Source: JBOFFC01 sp051648405 (GTDB lineage: Bacteria; Planctomycetota; Planctomycetia; Pirellulales; Lacipirellulaceae). From it: a stretch of DNA of 64,000 nucleotides. Below the pieces are notes generated by a model. It did not search any database. It was not told where the DNA came from and saw only the letters and a list, made by a program, of their open reading frames with translations. Location of the stretch: assembly GCA_051648405.1 (NCBI GenBank), contig JBOFFC010000134.1, forward strand, positions 17,030 through 81,029, read 5' to 3'. The position numbers and the translations under genes are program-made. Below, piece by piece: positions 26,080 to 33,530 of this stretch. Each line of letters starts with the position of its first letter. The stretch's first letter is position 1.

Positions 26080-26348
26080 GCTTCGTCGTCACCTGGGGCC
26101 CGCGGCCGCCCGAGGCGCTCGACATCGCAGGGGCGGTCGCCGACAAACCTGGACGCTCGGCGATCGAGTCGGGTTTGGACGAGGTGCAGCGGCTCCTCAG
26201 AACCGACCCACTGCATCACGGCGAGTCGCGGACCGACGACTTCGACCGGGTTGTGGCAGTCCTACCATTGACCGCCTTCCACCGGGTTGACGTGCGACTG
26301 CGTGCCGTACGTGTCTACTACGCTCGTGTCCATCGGTCGGGCGTATGA
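26076..26348 (+). CDS. ParE/RelE-like small protein of a toxin-antitoxin-like pair
   Basis: A 90-residue protein translated from an ATG overlapping the preceding stop. The layout is that of a ParE/RelE-like fold: strand VVTWGPRP, helix with a Leu/Ile pattern ending RLLRTDP, the GESR turn (about 49-52), then strands DRVVAVLPL and VDVRLRAVRVYYARV. The GESR-plus-terminal-strand pattern recurs in uncharacterised planctomycete proteins as I remember them. Toxic activity is not shown. Confidence 0.55.
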   Translation: MSFVVTWGPRPPEALDIAGAVADKPGRSAIESGLDEVQRLLRTDPLHHGESRTDDFDRVVAVLPLTAFHRVDVRLRAVRVYYARVHRSGV

Positions 26349-26467
26349 CGCCGACTCGTTACGCCGCCGCACCTCTGCCGCCACAGCCTCGCTGTTGCTG
26401 GTGGCAGACACGACGGGGCTCGACGCCGTCCGGCGCCTCCGCGAGCATGGGCGGCTCGAACGACCAC

Positions 26468-26560
26468 TCTCGCAAAGCCGCAAAGGCGCAAAGCTGTAGC
26501 CTGAGATTCGTCCGCCGGGCGAGCCCTCGCCTTCCTTGGCGTCTTCGCGCCTTTGCGTGA
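26468..26560. repeat. Class D inverted repeat (CGCAAAGGCGCAAAG type)
   Basis: The left arm CTCTCGCAAAGCCGCAAAGG (from 26468) extends to 26494. The right arm GGCGTCTTCGCGCCTTTGCG lies from 26538. The pair sits in the 236-base gap before the topoisomerase VI A gene, ending 24 bases before its ATG. No gene was found between 26349 and 26584. Confidence 0.85.
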
Positions 26561-26584
26561 ACCCTTTTGATCGACTCCGAAAGA

Positions 26585-27739
26585 ATGGCCAAGAAGAAAC
26601 CCACCACCGGCGCCGCCCCCAAGAAGCCCGTCGTCCTCTCGCCGCGCGACAAGCGGACGATGGCCGCGCTGGTGGACCTCGCCGACGGCGTCGTCAAGGC
26701 GGCCGCGGGGAAGCGCGACCCGTATATGGACATCCCCAGCCGCACGCTGTCGAACGTCCGCTACTCGGCGCGGAAGCGGATCCTCGAGATGGGCTCGGGC
26801 AAGAACCGCCGCCAACTGTTCGACCTGTCGCAGGCCAAGAGCTACATGCGGACGATGCTCGTCGCCAGCGGCTGCAAGCGACTGCTGGACGAGGGGAAGA
26901 CGACGAGTCTCCGGGGTCTGTTCTACATGCTGAAGCACACGATCGAGGGCTCGAAGGAGAACACCTTCGACGACCAGAACGAGTGCGACACGATCATCGA
27001 GGACACCGAAGTCCTCTTGAGCAGCATCCGCGAGGAGCTGCACCTGTACGCCGAGAACCGGGGGGCGATGGTCGGCGCCATCTCGTTCACTGACAAGGGG
27101 GACGAGATCAACTGCGCGAGGATGGGATCGGGGGGCTACGCGATCCCGTCGATCGTCGAGCCCGACATCATCGAGCTCGACAAGAAGAAGTGCAGCGCCG
27201 ACTTCATCCTGCACGTCGAGAAGGGGACCGTCTGGCAGCGCTTCAACGAAGACCGCTTCTGGGAGAAGCACAACTGCATCCTTACGCACGGCTCGGGCCA
27301 ACCTCCGCGCGGCGTGCGGCGGATGCTCTATCGGCTGCACAACGAGCTGAGCCTGCCGATCTACTGCGTGCTCGACAACGACCCGTGGGGGTACTACATC
27401 TACAGCGTCATCAAGCAGGGCTCGATCAACCTTGCGTACGAGTCGCAGCGGATGGCGATCCCCGAGGCCAAGTACCTCGGCCTGCGGAGCATCGACTACG
27501 ACCGCTGCCAGTTGAGTGAAGGGGTCAAGATTGCCCTCTCCGACACCGACCGCAAGCGCGCCAAGCAGGTCGCCAAGTACCCCTGGTTCGAGAAGAAGCC
27601 GAAGTGGCAGGCCGAGATCCAGCGGATGATCAAGAACGACTTCAAGCTCGAGGTCGAATCGCTGATCTCCAAGGACATCAGCTACGTGACCGAGGTCTAC
27701 GTGCCGGAACGGCTCGAGGCGCAGGACTGGCTGGACTGA
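26585..27739 (+). CDS. top6A: DNA topoisomerase VI subunit A
   Basis: A 384-residue Spo11-related catalytic subunit. The active-site Tyr is Y114 in SLRGLFYMLKH, in the winged-helix domain. The Toprim metal site is E212 (ILHVEKGTVW) with D264 and D266 (YCVLDNDPWGYYI). These are the residues used for DNA cleavage. ATG 26585 starts a Lys-rich N-terminus (AKKKPTTG). The partner ATPase subunit is encoded at 21676-23667. Topo VI is chiefly archaeal and plant and only patchy in bacteria. Both subunits here look intact, so a working enzyme is likely. Confidence 0.95.
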   Translation: MAKKKPTTGAAPKKPVVLSPRDKRTMAALVDLADGVVKAAAGKRDPYMDIPSRTLSNVRYSARKRILEMGSGKNRRQLFDLSQAKSYMRTMLVASGCKRLLDEGKTTSLRGLFYMLKHTIEGSKENTFDDQNECDTIIEDTEVLLSSIREELHLYAENRGAMVGAISFTDKGDEINCARMGSGGYAIPSIVEPDIIELDKKKCSADFILHVEKGTVWQRFNEDRFWEKHNCILTHGSGQPPRGVRRMLYRLHNELSLPIYCVLDNDPWGYYIYSVIKQGSINLAYESQRMAIPEAKYLGLRSIDYDRCQLSEGVKIALSDTDRKRAKQVAKYPWFEKKPKWQAEIQRMIKNDFKLEVESLISKDISYVTEVYVPERLEAQDWLD

Positions 27740-27761
27740 GCTGGCTGAGTCCAATCGGCAA

Positions 27762-27870
27762 CTCTCGCAAAGGCGCGAAGGCGCAAAGAACGCGCGGGGG
27801 AGATGCAGGCCACGCGTGCTGGGCTCGCCCCGCCGCTTTGCGCGTCCTCTGCGTCTTTGCGGCTTTGCGT
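27762..27870. repeat. Class D inverted repeat after the topoisomerase VI A gene
   Basis: The left arm CTCTCGCAAAGGCGCGAAGG (from 27762) continues as CGCAAAGAACGCGC. The right arm GCTTTGCGCGTCCTCTGCG (from 27834) ends in TTTGCGGCTTTGCGT. The arms enclose about 40 bases. The pair may serve as a 3' hairpin for the upstream gene. Confidence 0.85.
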
Positions 27871-27916
27871 GCCGCTTCGTTCGGCTGGAGACCGCCGCGC
27901 AAGCCATCGTGATGCC

Positions 27917-27944
27917 TTGACATCACTCTAGGTGATGCTATGAT
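27917..27944 (+). promoter_or_regulatory. vapBC promoter with internal operator-like palindrome
   Basis: A textbook -35 (TTGACA, 27917-27922) and a near-perfect -10 (TATGAT, 27939-27944) are 16 bases apart. The inverted repeat CATCAC-TCTAG-GTGATG (27921-27937) fills the spacer. This is the position expected for VapB-VapC autorepression. The first transcribed base would fall at about 27950-27952, on the ATG itself (27951), so the mRNA is probably leaderless. Confidence 0.7.
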
Positions 27945-27950
27945 GCACGC

Positions 27951-28241
27951 ATGAGGACCACCGTGCGCATCGACGACGACCTGCTCGCCGAGCTCAAGAA
28001 GCGTGCCGGGGGTGACTCGCTCACCCGCGTGCTGAACGAGACGATCCGCCGCGGCATCGCCTCCGACGACGGCGAACGCGAGCGGAAGATCCGGGAGTAC
28101 CGCGAGACGACCTACGACATGGGAGAGCCGCTCATCGACCTGACGAAGGCTTTGGCGCTGTCGTTCGCGCTTGACGACGAGAAGGTGATCCGGCTGATGG
28201 GAGGCGCTCCGGCCGACGCCCAGCGCAACGAGGCGGGCTAA
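27951..28241 (+). CDS. vapB: Ribbon-helix-helix type VapB antitoxin
   Basis: A 96-residue protein. The N-terminal MRTTVRIDDDLLAELKKRA is a ribbon-helix-helix DNA-binding strand and helix. The acidic, flexible C-terminus would wrap the toxin. It lies immediately after a promoter with a palindromic operator, and its stop shares a base with the VapC ATG at 28241, so the toxin is translated by coupling. VapB neutralises the VapC RNase and represses the operon. Confidence 0.85.
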   Translation: MRTTVRIDDDLLAELKKRAGGDSLTRVLNETIRRGIASDDGERERKIREYRETTYDMGEPLIDLTKALALSFALDDEKVIRLMGGAPADAQRNEAG

Positions 28242-28675
28242 TGGTTGTCGTCGATGTCAACGTGTTGGTCAACTTGGTCAACGAGGCGGCGCCGAACCAC
28301 CGCGGGACGTTCGAGTGGTGGACACGGACGCTCAAGGCGGGGCCAACGATCGGGCTCCCTTGGATCTCTCTTGTCGGGTTCCTGCGGATCGCCACGCACC
28401 TGCGAATTCTACCCCAACCGCTCTCTCCGAAGCGGGCGGTCGCCAAGGTCGATGGCTGGCTCCGACACCCCAATACGCGGCTCGTCGGCGAGACCGCAGA
28501 GCACTTCCGCATCCTCGGCGACTTGCTGCTCGAAAGCGGCAAGGCCGGCGAAATCTTGCCCGACGCGCACCTCGCCGCGATCGCGATCGGCAACGGCGCC
28601 CAACTCGCTTCGTGCGACACCGACTTCGCGCGGTTCAGGAAGCTCCGCTGGCTGAACCCGCTCGACGCGGTCTGA
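28241..28675 (+). CDS. vapC: PIN-domain ribonuclease, VapC toxin
   Basis: A 144-residue PIN domain. The acidic residues of the metal site are visible as D5 (VVVDVNVLV), the Glu/Asp region before HFRILGDLL, D107 (LPDAHLAAIA) and the closing CDTDFARF. Family members cut tRNA or rRNA when freed from VapB. The gene ends 7 bases from the stop of an unrelated VapC on the other strand. Confidence 0.87.
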   Translation: MVVVDVNVLVNLVNEAAPNHRGTFEWWTRTLKAGPTIGLPWISLVGFLRIATHLRILPQPLSPKRAVAKVDGWLRHPNTRLVGETAEHFRILGDLLLESGKAGEILPDAHLAAIAIGNGAQLASCDTDFARFRKLRWLNPLDAV

Positions 28676-28682
28676 AGAAGAC

Positions 28683-29105
28683 TCAACGCGGGTCGAGCAC
28701 CAGGTCGAACGCTCGGTTCTTCCCCCAGCGATAGAAGCCGAAATCGCTGTCCAGCGTCGCTATGCGACCCGTCCGCAGCTCGGACGCGAGATCGACCAGG
28801 CAAGCGTCGGCGAGGCTCATCGGGCGGTCGTCGTACTTCCGCATCAAGGTCGAGACCGCGTTGGCACGGTCGGCCAAGCGGAGCGGCGCCCGGTAGAAGC
28901 CCTGCGCCACCCCTTCGAGCAGGTCGTACACCGCAGCGCCGAGCCCCGCACGTTGCAGCAGAAAGCTCGCCTCGGTCAGCACCGGCTCGCAGGTAACGAG
29001 GTCGTTCGACAACGACGTGAGCGCGTCGGCAGCGACGGCGTGGCGCGGGGACGAGCGATCCATCGCCGCGACGATCGCGCCCGTATCGACGAGCAGCAGC
29101 GTCAC
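28683..29105 (-). CDS. vapC: PIN-domain ribonuclease, VapC toxin (second module)
   Basis: A 140-residue PIN domain with D7 (LLLVDTGAIVA), E45 (VLTEASFLL), D99 (SLADACLVDLA) and a closing D118/D120 (LDSDFGFY), the four acidic positions of the active site. The sequence differs from that of the VapC at 28241-28675, so this is not a tandem duplicate. Its ATG overlaps the antitoxin stop upstream by 4 bases. Confidence 0.9.
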   Translation of the reverse strand: MTLLLVDTGAIVAAMDRSSPRHAVAADALTSLSNDLVTCEPVLTEASFLLQRAGLGAAVYDLLEGVAQGFYRAPLRLADRANAVSTLMRKYDDRPMSLADACLVDLASELRTGRIATLDSDFGFYRWGKNRAFDLVLDPR

Positions 29106-29329
29106 GAACCGAACCCTTCGAGGTGCGCTGGGTTGGTCGCCAGGTCGTCGATCCCCGACGCGTGCGCTCCGACCCCCGGCAGTCGCCTCTTACCGGCGTC
29201 GCTCTCGCTGGTCAGGGCCTGAATCCCACGACGGACAACGTCGGACGCGCTCCAGCCGTGCCGCCTGCGCAGTTCGGCAAGCAGCGCCGCCGTTTCGTCG
29301 TCGAGCCTCGCTTGAACGGTGTGGATCAT
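29102..29329 (-). CDS. vapB: Ribbon-helix-helix type antitoxin (second VapBC module)
   Basis: A 75-residue protein. The VQARLDDETAALLAELRRR start and WSASDVVRRGIQAL helix are a ribbon-helix-helix DNA-binding unit. The C-terminal GVGAHASGIDDLATN stretch would bind the toxin. It overlaps the downstream VapC gene by 4 bases and has an inverted repeat upstream. Confidence 0.82.
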   Translation of the reverse strand: MIHTVQARLDDETAALLAELRRRHGWSASDVVRRGIQALTSESDAGKRRLPGVGAHASGIDDLATNPAHLEGFGS

Positions 29330-29351
29330 CGGTTTCGGTCTGCTCTGCGAC

Positions 29352-29398
29352 GTGTATTACTGACCACACAATCGTAGTACACGCCCGAGTGCTGTCAA
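29352..29398 (-). promoter_or_regulatory. Promoter and operator-like repeat of the second VapBC module
   Basis: On the minus strand TTGACA (29398-29393) and TACGAT (29376-29371) are 16 bases apart. The arms GTGTATTAC (29352-29360) and GTAGTACAC (29374-29382) form an inverted repeat with one mismatch, overlapping the -10 and start region. This fits autorepression by the antitoxin. Confidence 0.5.
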
Positions 29399-29416
29399 CC
29401 AAGCGCCGCCGACTCC

Positions 29417-29779
29417 CTACCCGAACAGCACGATCACCCCCACCGCGGCCGCTCCCAGCGACACGACGAGCACCGCGCCGCTCGCCATGTCGAGCGCGTC
29501 GCGGACCGCCGGGTGGACCTCGGTCGTGACGGCCGACGAGAGGCGTTCGATCGCCGAGTTCAAGAGCTCGGCCCCCAGCACCATCGCGACGCACAGCACG
29601 AGCATCGCGAAGCTCAGCTTGCCGACCCCCCAGGCCAGCCCCAGGCAGAGGACGGCGATCGCGGCTGGGACATGGACGGCGAAGCTGTCTTCTTCGGTCA
29701 CCGCGACCGCGACCCCGCGGAGGGCGCACGCGAACTTGCGCAACCAGCGGGAGAGCAGCGATCGGGAGTCCGACGGCAT
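29417..29779 (-). CDS. dgkA: Diacylglycerol kinase
   Basis: A 120-residue inner-membrane enzyme that phosphorylates diacylglycerol or undecaprenol. The family core is present: an N-terminal amphipathic FACALRGVAVAVTEEDSF, three hydrophobic helices, and the catalytic stretch GAELLNSAIERLSSAV with its key Glu and Asn (about residues 69-82). ATG 29779 is preferred over the longer open frame (to 29875) because a GAGAGA site lies just upstream and the family starts here. Confidence 0.9.
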   Translation of the reverse strand: MPSDSRSLLSRWLRKFACALRGVAVAVTEEDSFAVHVPAAIAVLCLGLAWGVGKLSFAMLVLCVAMVLGAELLNSAIERLSSAVTTEVHPAVRDALDMASGAVLVVSLGAAAVGVIVLFG

Positions 29780-29901
29780 TTCATCTCTCGGGGAATGATC
29801 AGCTACAGACCACTGTCTCTCGCAACGACGCATAGGAACGCCCGTCAATCGGTCGCCGCACCCCGTCTCTACCATCTACCATCTGTCCTCTCGCCTCTCC
29901 A

Positions 29902-32900
29902 TCATTCTATCCCAAAGGCCCCCGCGGGGGGGACGTCGATGCCGGTGCGTCGCGTTAGGTTCGTCTTCGGAAGGAACCGCGGCTCGAGCAGGAAGCTCAA
30001 CCCGACGTTGTCTTTCGACTCGTCGACGTTCGCCCCTAAGGTGAAGAGCAGCGACTCGCCGATGTGGCTCAGCGAGAACGCCTGGCCGATGTTGCCGCCG
30101 TCGCCGAAGTCGACCACGGCGCTCGCCGAGGCGATCCACTTCGGTCCGAGCCGGTAATTGAACCGCCCGGTGACGAGGTCCGACTCGAACGGGCCGGCGA
30201 TCGAGCGGTAGCCGACGTAAAAGTTGCCGCGCGCCGGGCGGTTCACGCTCACGCCGGCCGAGAACGTCCGCAGTCCGTCGTCGAAGAGATCGACGAACCC
30301 GTCGGAGAGGAACGTGAGGCGGTCCCCCAGGTGCCAGGCGAGGTCGTAGTCGGCGAGGCCGACGTTCTCCCCCAGGTTGTCGTCGGGGCTCGGGAAGAGG
30401 CTCACGTTGGTGTCGAGCGTCAGCCAGTCGATGACGCGTTCTTGGCCCGGCGCGCCGCGCTTGGTCTGCAGGCGGTTGCGCATCCCCAGCCGGGCGACGC
30501 GCTGGTCATCGACGAGCTCGGTCACCGGCGAGGCGACCCACCCCTGCTGGCCGCTGCGGATCAGGTAGAACCGCGGGTCCTGCTGGGCCGGGATCCCGGT
30601 GAAGAACAGCCGGCGGCGGATCTCCTCCAGGGCGTTGTCCTCGATCGGGTCGTACAGCGGCAGGTCTTCGTAGTTTTGCGACGAGTCGGTGTAGGACACT
30701 TCGGCGTCGTACACCACCTTGTGGGCGAGGCCGTTGAGGTTGAACAGCGGGTCGCGGACGTTGGGGTTTACGGCCCACATCGGCAGGCTCGCGCGGACCC
30801 CCGTGTGGACGTACGCCCGTTGCACGTCGTCGCCCGTCAGGTCGGCGCCCCAGTGCGCGACCTCCCCGAGCACGTACGGCACGACCTTCACCGGCACGGC
30901 CTGCCCGGCGAAGTCGAGCGGCAGGTCGAACTCGTGGCGGGTGGAGAATCGCTCCCCTTCGACGGCCGCCTCCCACGGGAAGGGGGCGAACTGACCGGCG
31001 AGCGTGGCGTTGGTCGGGGTCGAGGCCGGATTCAGGTCGGAGTAAGCCCCCTTCGAGTGGGCGAACCACGTCATCGACTCGTCGAAGACGTCCTGCCCCA
31101 TCAGCCAGTGATCGACTCGCGGCAACTCCTGCGTCTCGGTGAAGAAGTCGTTGAGCTTGGCGTTGGCTTCGATCGTGATCGACTGGTTGTCGAACCGCCG
31201 CCGGAACCGCGCGCCGGTCGGCTGGTCGCCGCGCTCGTCCCACTCCTGCTCGTAGTACTGTTCGAGGAACGTCCGGTCCGAGACCCACCCGACCTCGCCC
31301 TGCGCCTCCCAGCCGTCGAGCAGACCCCCCGTCACCTGTTGTCGGTGGTTCCAATAGGCGCGGCCGCGGAAGCTTTGCTCGGGGACGATATTGCGACGCC
31401 CGAACCCGAGGTTGTCGTTGCCGTTCTCGTCGATGAACCAGAGGTCGGTGCTGCCGAACGCCGGCCCCTCGAACCCGGCGAACTCGTTGACGTTGTACTC
31501 GTAGACCGTGCCGTACCCGAGGCCGCGTTCGCTCAGGTAGTCGATCCCGACGGTCCAGTCGGTCCCCGGCGGCGAGGGGCGCCCGAGCAACTGGTAGACG
31601 TCGAAGTCGGCCAGCACCTGCGTGCCGAAGATCGAGTCGTTGCGGATGCGGAAGTCGCGGATGTAGAACGCCGGCTCGGTGAGGTCGGTGGCGATCGTCG
31701 GCCAGTACAGCACCGGCAGACGGTCGAGGAACACGCGGTTCCCCTCGCTGGTCGCGAGCTGCTTGCGGTCGATCTGCGGCGCCCCCGTGAACGGGTCGGT
31801 CGCCGGCTGTCCCGTCGCCGGGTCGATCAGTTGCGCTTGGTAGTCCTCGAACGTGATCGTGTCGCTGCGCAGGCTGTAGCCCGGCTCCTCGATGCGGCTG
31901 GTTGTGAACAGCGCCTTGTCGGCGACGAAGCGCGACTCGTCGAGCTGGCGGATCGATTCGGCCTTCAGCCGCACCAAGCCCCGGTACTGGTAGTTGCCGG
32001 TCTGCGGCAGCGGCGTGAGCAGCTCGGCGTCGAGGATCACGCCGGTCTGCCGCCGCGCGTCGTAGTACATCCGCTCGGCGTAGATCGTCCGTTCCCCTTG
32101 GCGAAGAACGATGTTCCCTTCGAGGTAGAACTCGAGCGGCTTGTCTCCTGATTGCGAGAACTGGGTCCCCGACACGCCGCCGCGGGTCCAGATGACCGCC
32201 CGGTCGGTCTCGATCTCGACGCGATCGACCGCCCCTCCGGGCCCGGCGATGCCGGTCGGGAGCGCCGCCCCCTGGACCCCCGTGATCACGACCCGCACCC
32301 CGCCCGACAAGACGGCGACGTCCTCCCCGGTGGGGCTCGTCAGCACCTCGGCCTGGAGGCCGGCGCCCATCCGCGGCGCGACCTCGACGGTCCGGAACGT
32401 CACGCGGTTGGGGGGCTCGGCCGCGCCGGGCGTCGGCGCCAGGGTGGACCCAAACGACGGCGCGGTGATCGGCGCACCGGTAAACGGCGAGACGTACTGC
32501 GCGGCGGTGAGAGCCTGTTCGGTCGTCGATCGCGGCGATTCGCCGAGGGGCTTCAGCTCTCGATCGTCGAGGCCGAAGTCGTCGAAGCCGGCGGTTAGGA
32601 CCGAAGCGGTCGGCGGCGTCGGACCGCTCACGGGGTCCGTGGCGATCTCGGCGCCGCGCCGTGCGAGGCCCCGCGCATACGCCCCGGGCTTCGTCGCGGG
32701 CTCTGCCGAGGGTGTCGGCGTGCGCCACTCGACACCGCCGATAGTCCGCAGCTTCCCGTACCAATGGGGCGCTTGCTGCCGCGCTTGAGGGATCGACTGA
32801 GGGTTGCGCGCCGCCGAGGGCTCGTCGTAGAGCTCGATCCGAACCGGCTTGTCGCGCGCCCCTTCGACGTAAACCGTCAGGACGGTCGGCTCGCGCAGCG

Positions 32901-33135
32901 AAGCGGGTTGATCGACCCAGACGATCGCTTCGGCGCCACGCCACACGCCCCCCTCCTGCTCGATCGCCACGTCACCGGCGAGCCACCAGACGGTCTGCCC
33001 GAACGAGTCCTCCCAGCGCCACGCCTCGCGCGCAGCGAGCGCAACGACGGCGTCGACCGGCGCCGACGGAAGCTGCACGTCGGCCATCGCGGCGCGGGGC
33101 GCGAGCGCGGCCATCGGCGGCAGCGCGAGCAACAA
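29902..33135 (-). CDS. lptD: LptD/OstA-like outer-membrane protein
   Basis: A 1077-residue protein from the start used here. The middle section has an OstA-like beta region (GNIVLRQGERTIYAERMYYD). From about residue 410 comes the typical LptD barrel entry, including RVFLDRLPVLYWPTIATDL and YIRDFRIRNDSIFG, with alternating strands to the C-terminus. Such proteins insert lipopolysaccharide into the outer membrane, so a lipopolysaccharide-type envelope is implied. The N-terminus is uncertain: TTG 33135 gives a signal peptide without a basic start, while the open frame upstream encodes GRRARAAWRVVAACLL, a full signal peptide, with a CTG at 33183 as the only obvious initiator. Confidence 0.8.
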   Translation of the reverse strand: MLLALPPMAALAPRAAMADVQLPSAPVDAVVALAAREAWRWEDSFGQTVWWLAGDVAIEQEGGVWRGAEAIVWVDQPASLREPTVLTVYVEGARDKPVRIELYDEPSAARNPQSIPQARQQAPHWYGKLRTIGGVEWRTPTPSAEPATKPGAYARGLARRGAEIATDPVSGPTPPTASVLTAGFDDFGLDDRELKPLGESPRSTTEQALTAAQYVSPFTGAPITAPSFGSTLAPTPGAAEPPNRVTFRTVEVAPRMGAGLQAEVLTSPTGEDVAVLSGGVRVVITGVQGAALPTGIAGPGGAVDRVEIETDRAVIWTRGGVSGTQFSQSGDKPLEFYLEGNIVLRQGERTIYAERMYYDARRQTGVILDAELLTPLPQTGNYQYRGLVRLKAESIRQLDESRFVADKALFTTSRIEEPGYSLRSDTITFEDYQAQLIDPATGQPATDPFTGAPQIDRKQLATSEGNRVFLDRLPVLYWPTIATDLTEPAFYIRDFRIRNDSIFGTQVLADFDVYQLLGRPSPPGTDWTVGIDYLSERGLGYGTVYEYNVNEFAGFEGPAFGSTDLWFIDENGNDNLGFGRRNIVPEQSFRGRAYWNHRQQVTGGLLDGWEAQGEVGWVSDRTFLEQYYEQEWDERGDQPTGARFRRRFDNQSITIEANAKLNDFFTETQELPRVDHWLMGQDVFDESMTWFAHSKGAYSDLNPASTPTNATLAGQFAPFPWEAAVEGERFSTRHEFDLPLDFAGQAVPVKVVPYVLGEVAHWGADLTGDDVQRAYVHTGVRASLPMWAVNPNVRDPLFNLNGLAHKVVYDAEVSYTDSSQNYEDLPLYDPIEDNALEEIRRRLFFTGIPAQQDPRFYLIRSGQQGWVASPVTELVDDQRVARLGMRNRLQTKRGAPGQERVIDWLTLDTNVSLFPSPDDNLGENVGLADYDLAWHLGDRLTFLSDGFVDLFDDGLRTFSAGVSVNRPARGNFYVGYRSIAGPFESDLVTGRFNYRLGPKWIASASAVVDFGDGGNIGQAFSLSHIGESLLFTLGANVDESKDNVGLSFLLEPRFLPKTNLTRRTGIDVPPAGAFGIE

Positions 33136-33183
33136 GCAAGCGGCGACGACGCGCCACGCGGCGCGTGCGCGGCGGCCTCCCAG

Positions 33184-33530
33184 ACGCGCGACCCGTGGGT
33201 CGGCGACGGCTTGCGAGATGGCGCGGAGGGGTCGGATGGCGGCGTCCTTGCATGCGATCCCGCCCCCACGGAGGCGCGCAATGCGCGCACCGCCGTCGGG
33301 CGAAAAATGCGGCGGAGTCTAGGAGAACCGTCGAAACGCGGTCAAGACGCGTAACGGGCCGCGTTGGACGTCGCAAACCGCGGACAGGCAACGACTTACC
33401 GCGACGACCCCACGCCGTGGCCAGGCGCCAGCGTGCAAGCAGCGACGGCGTCGCCGGATCGCCATCCCCTTGTCCCCGCTTTGTCCCCTTCTCCCCCGTA
33501 CCGTCCGTCGGTCCCAGAGTGGACCTCGGC
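33184..33530. other. Gene-free 347 bases
   Basis: Between the LptD-like gene and the DUF4159 gene, both on the minus strand. I see no gene, terminator or repeat that I can support. If the LptD-like gene starts at a codon upstream of 33183, part of this stretch is coding. Confidence 0.4.

Noticed and set aside
26287..26560. Small open frames between the ParE-like gene and top6A
   Set aside because: They overlap class D repeats and have no consistent protein features.
30064..32151. 695-codon open frame on the plus strand opposite the LptD-like gene
   Set aside because: It is a shadow of high-GC codon bias. It consists mainly of Arg, Val, Glu and Pro with no domain, while the minus-strand frame has clear LptD features.
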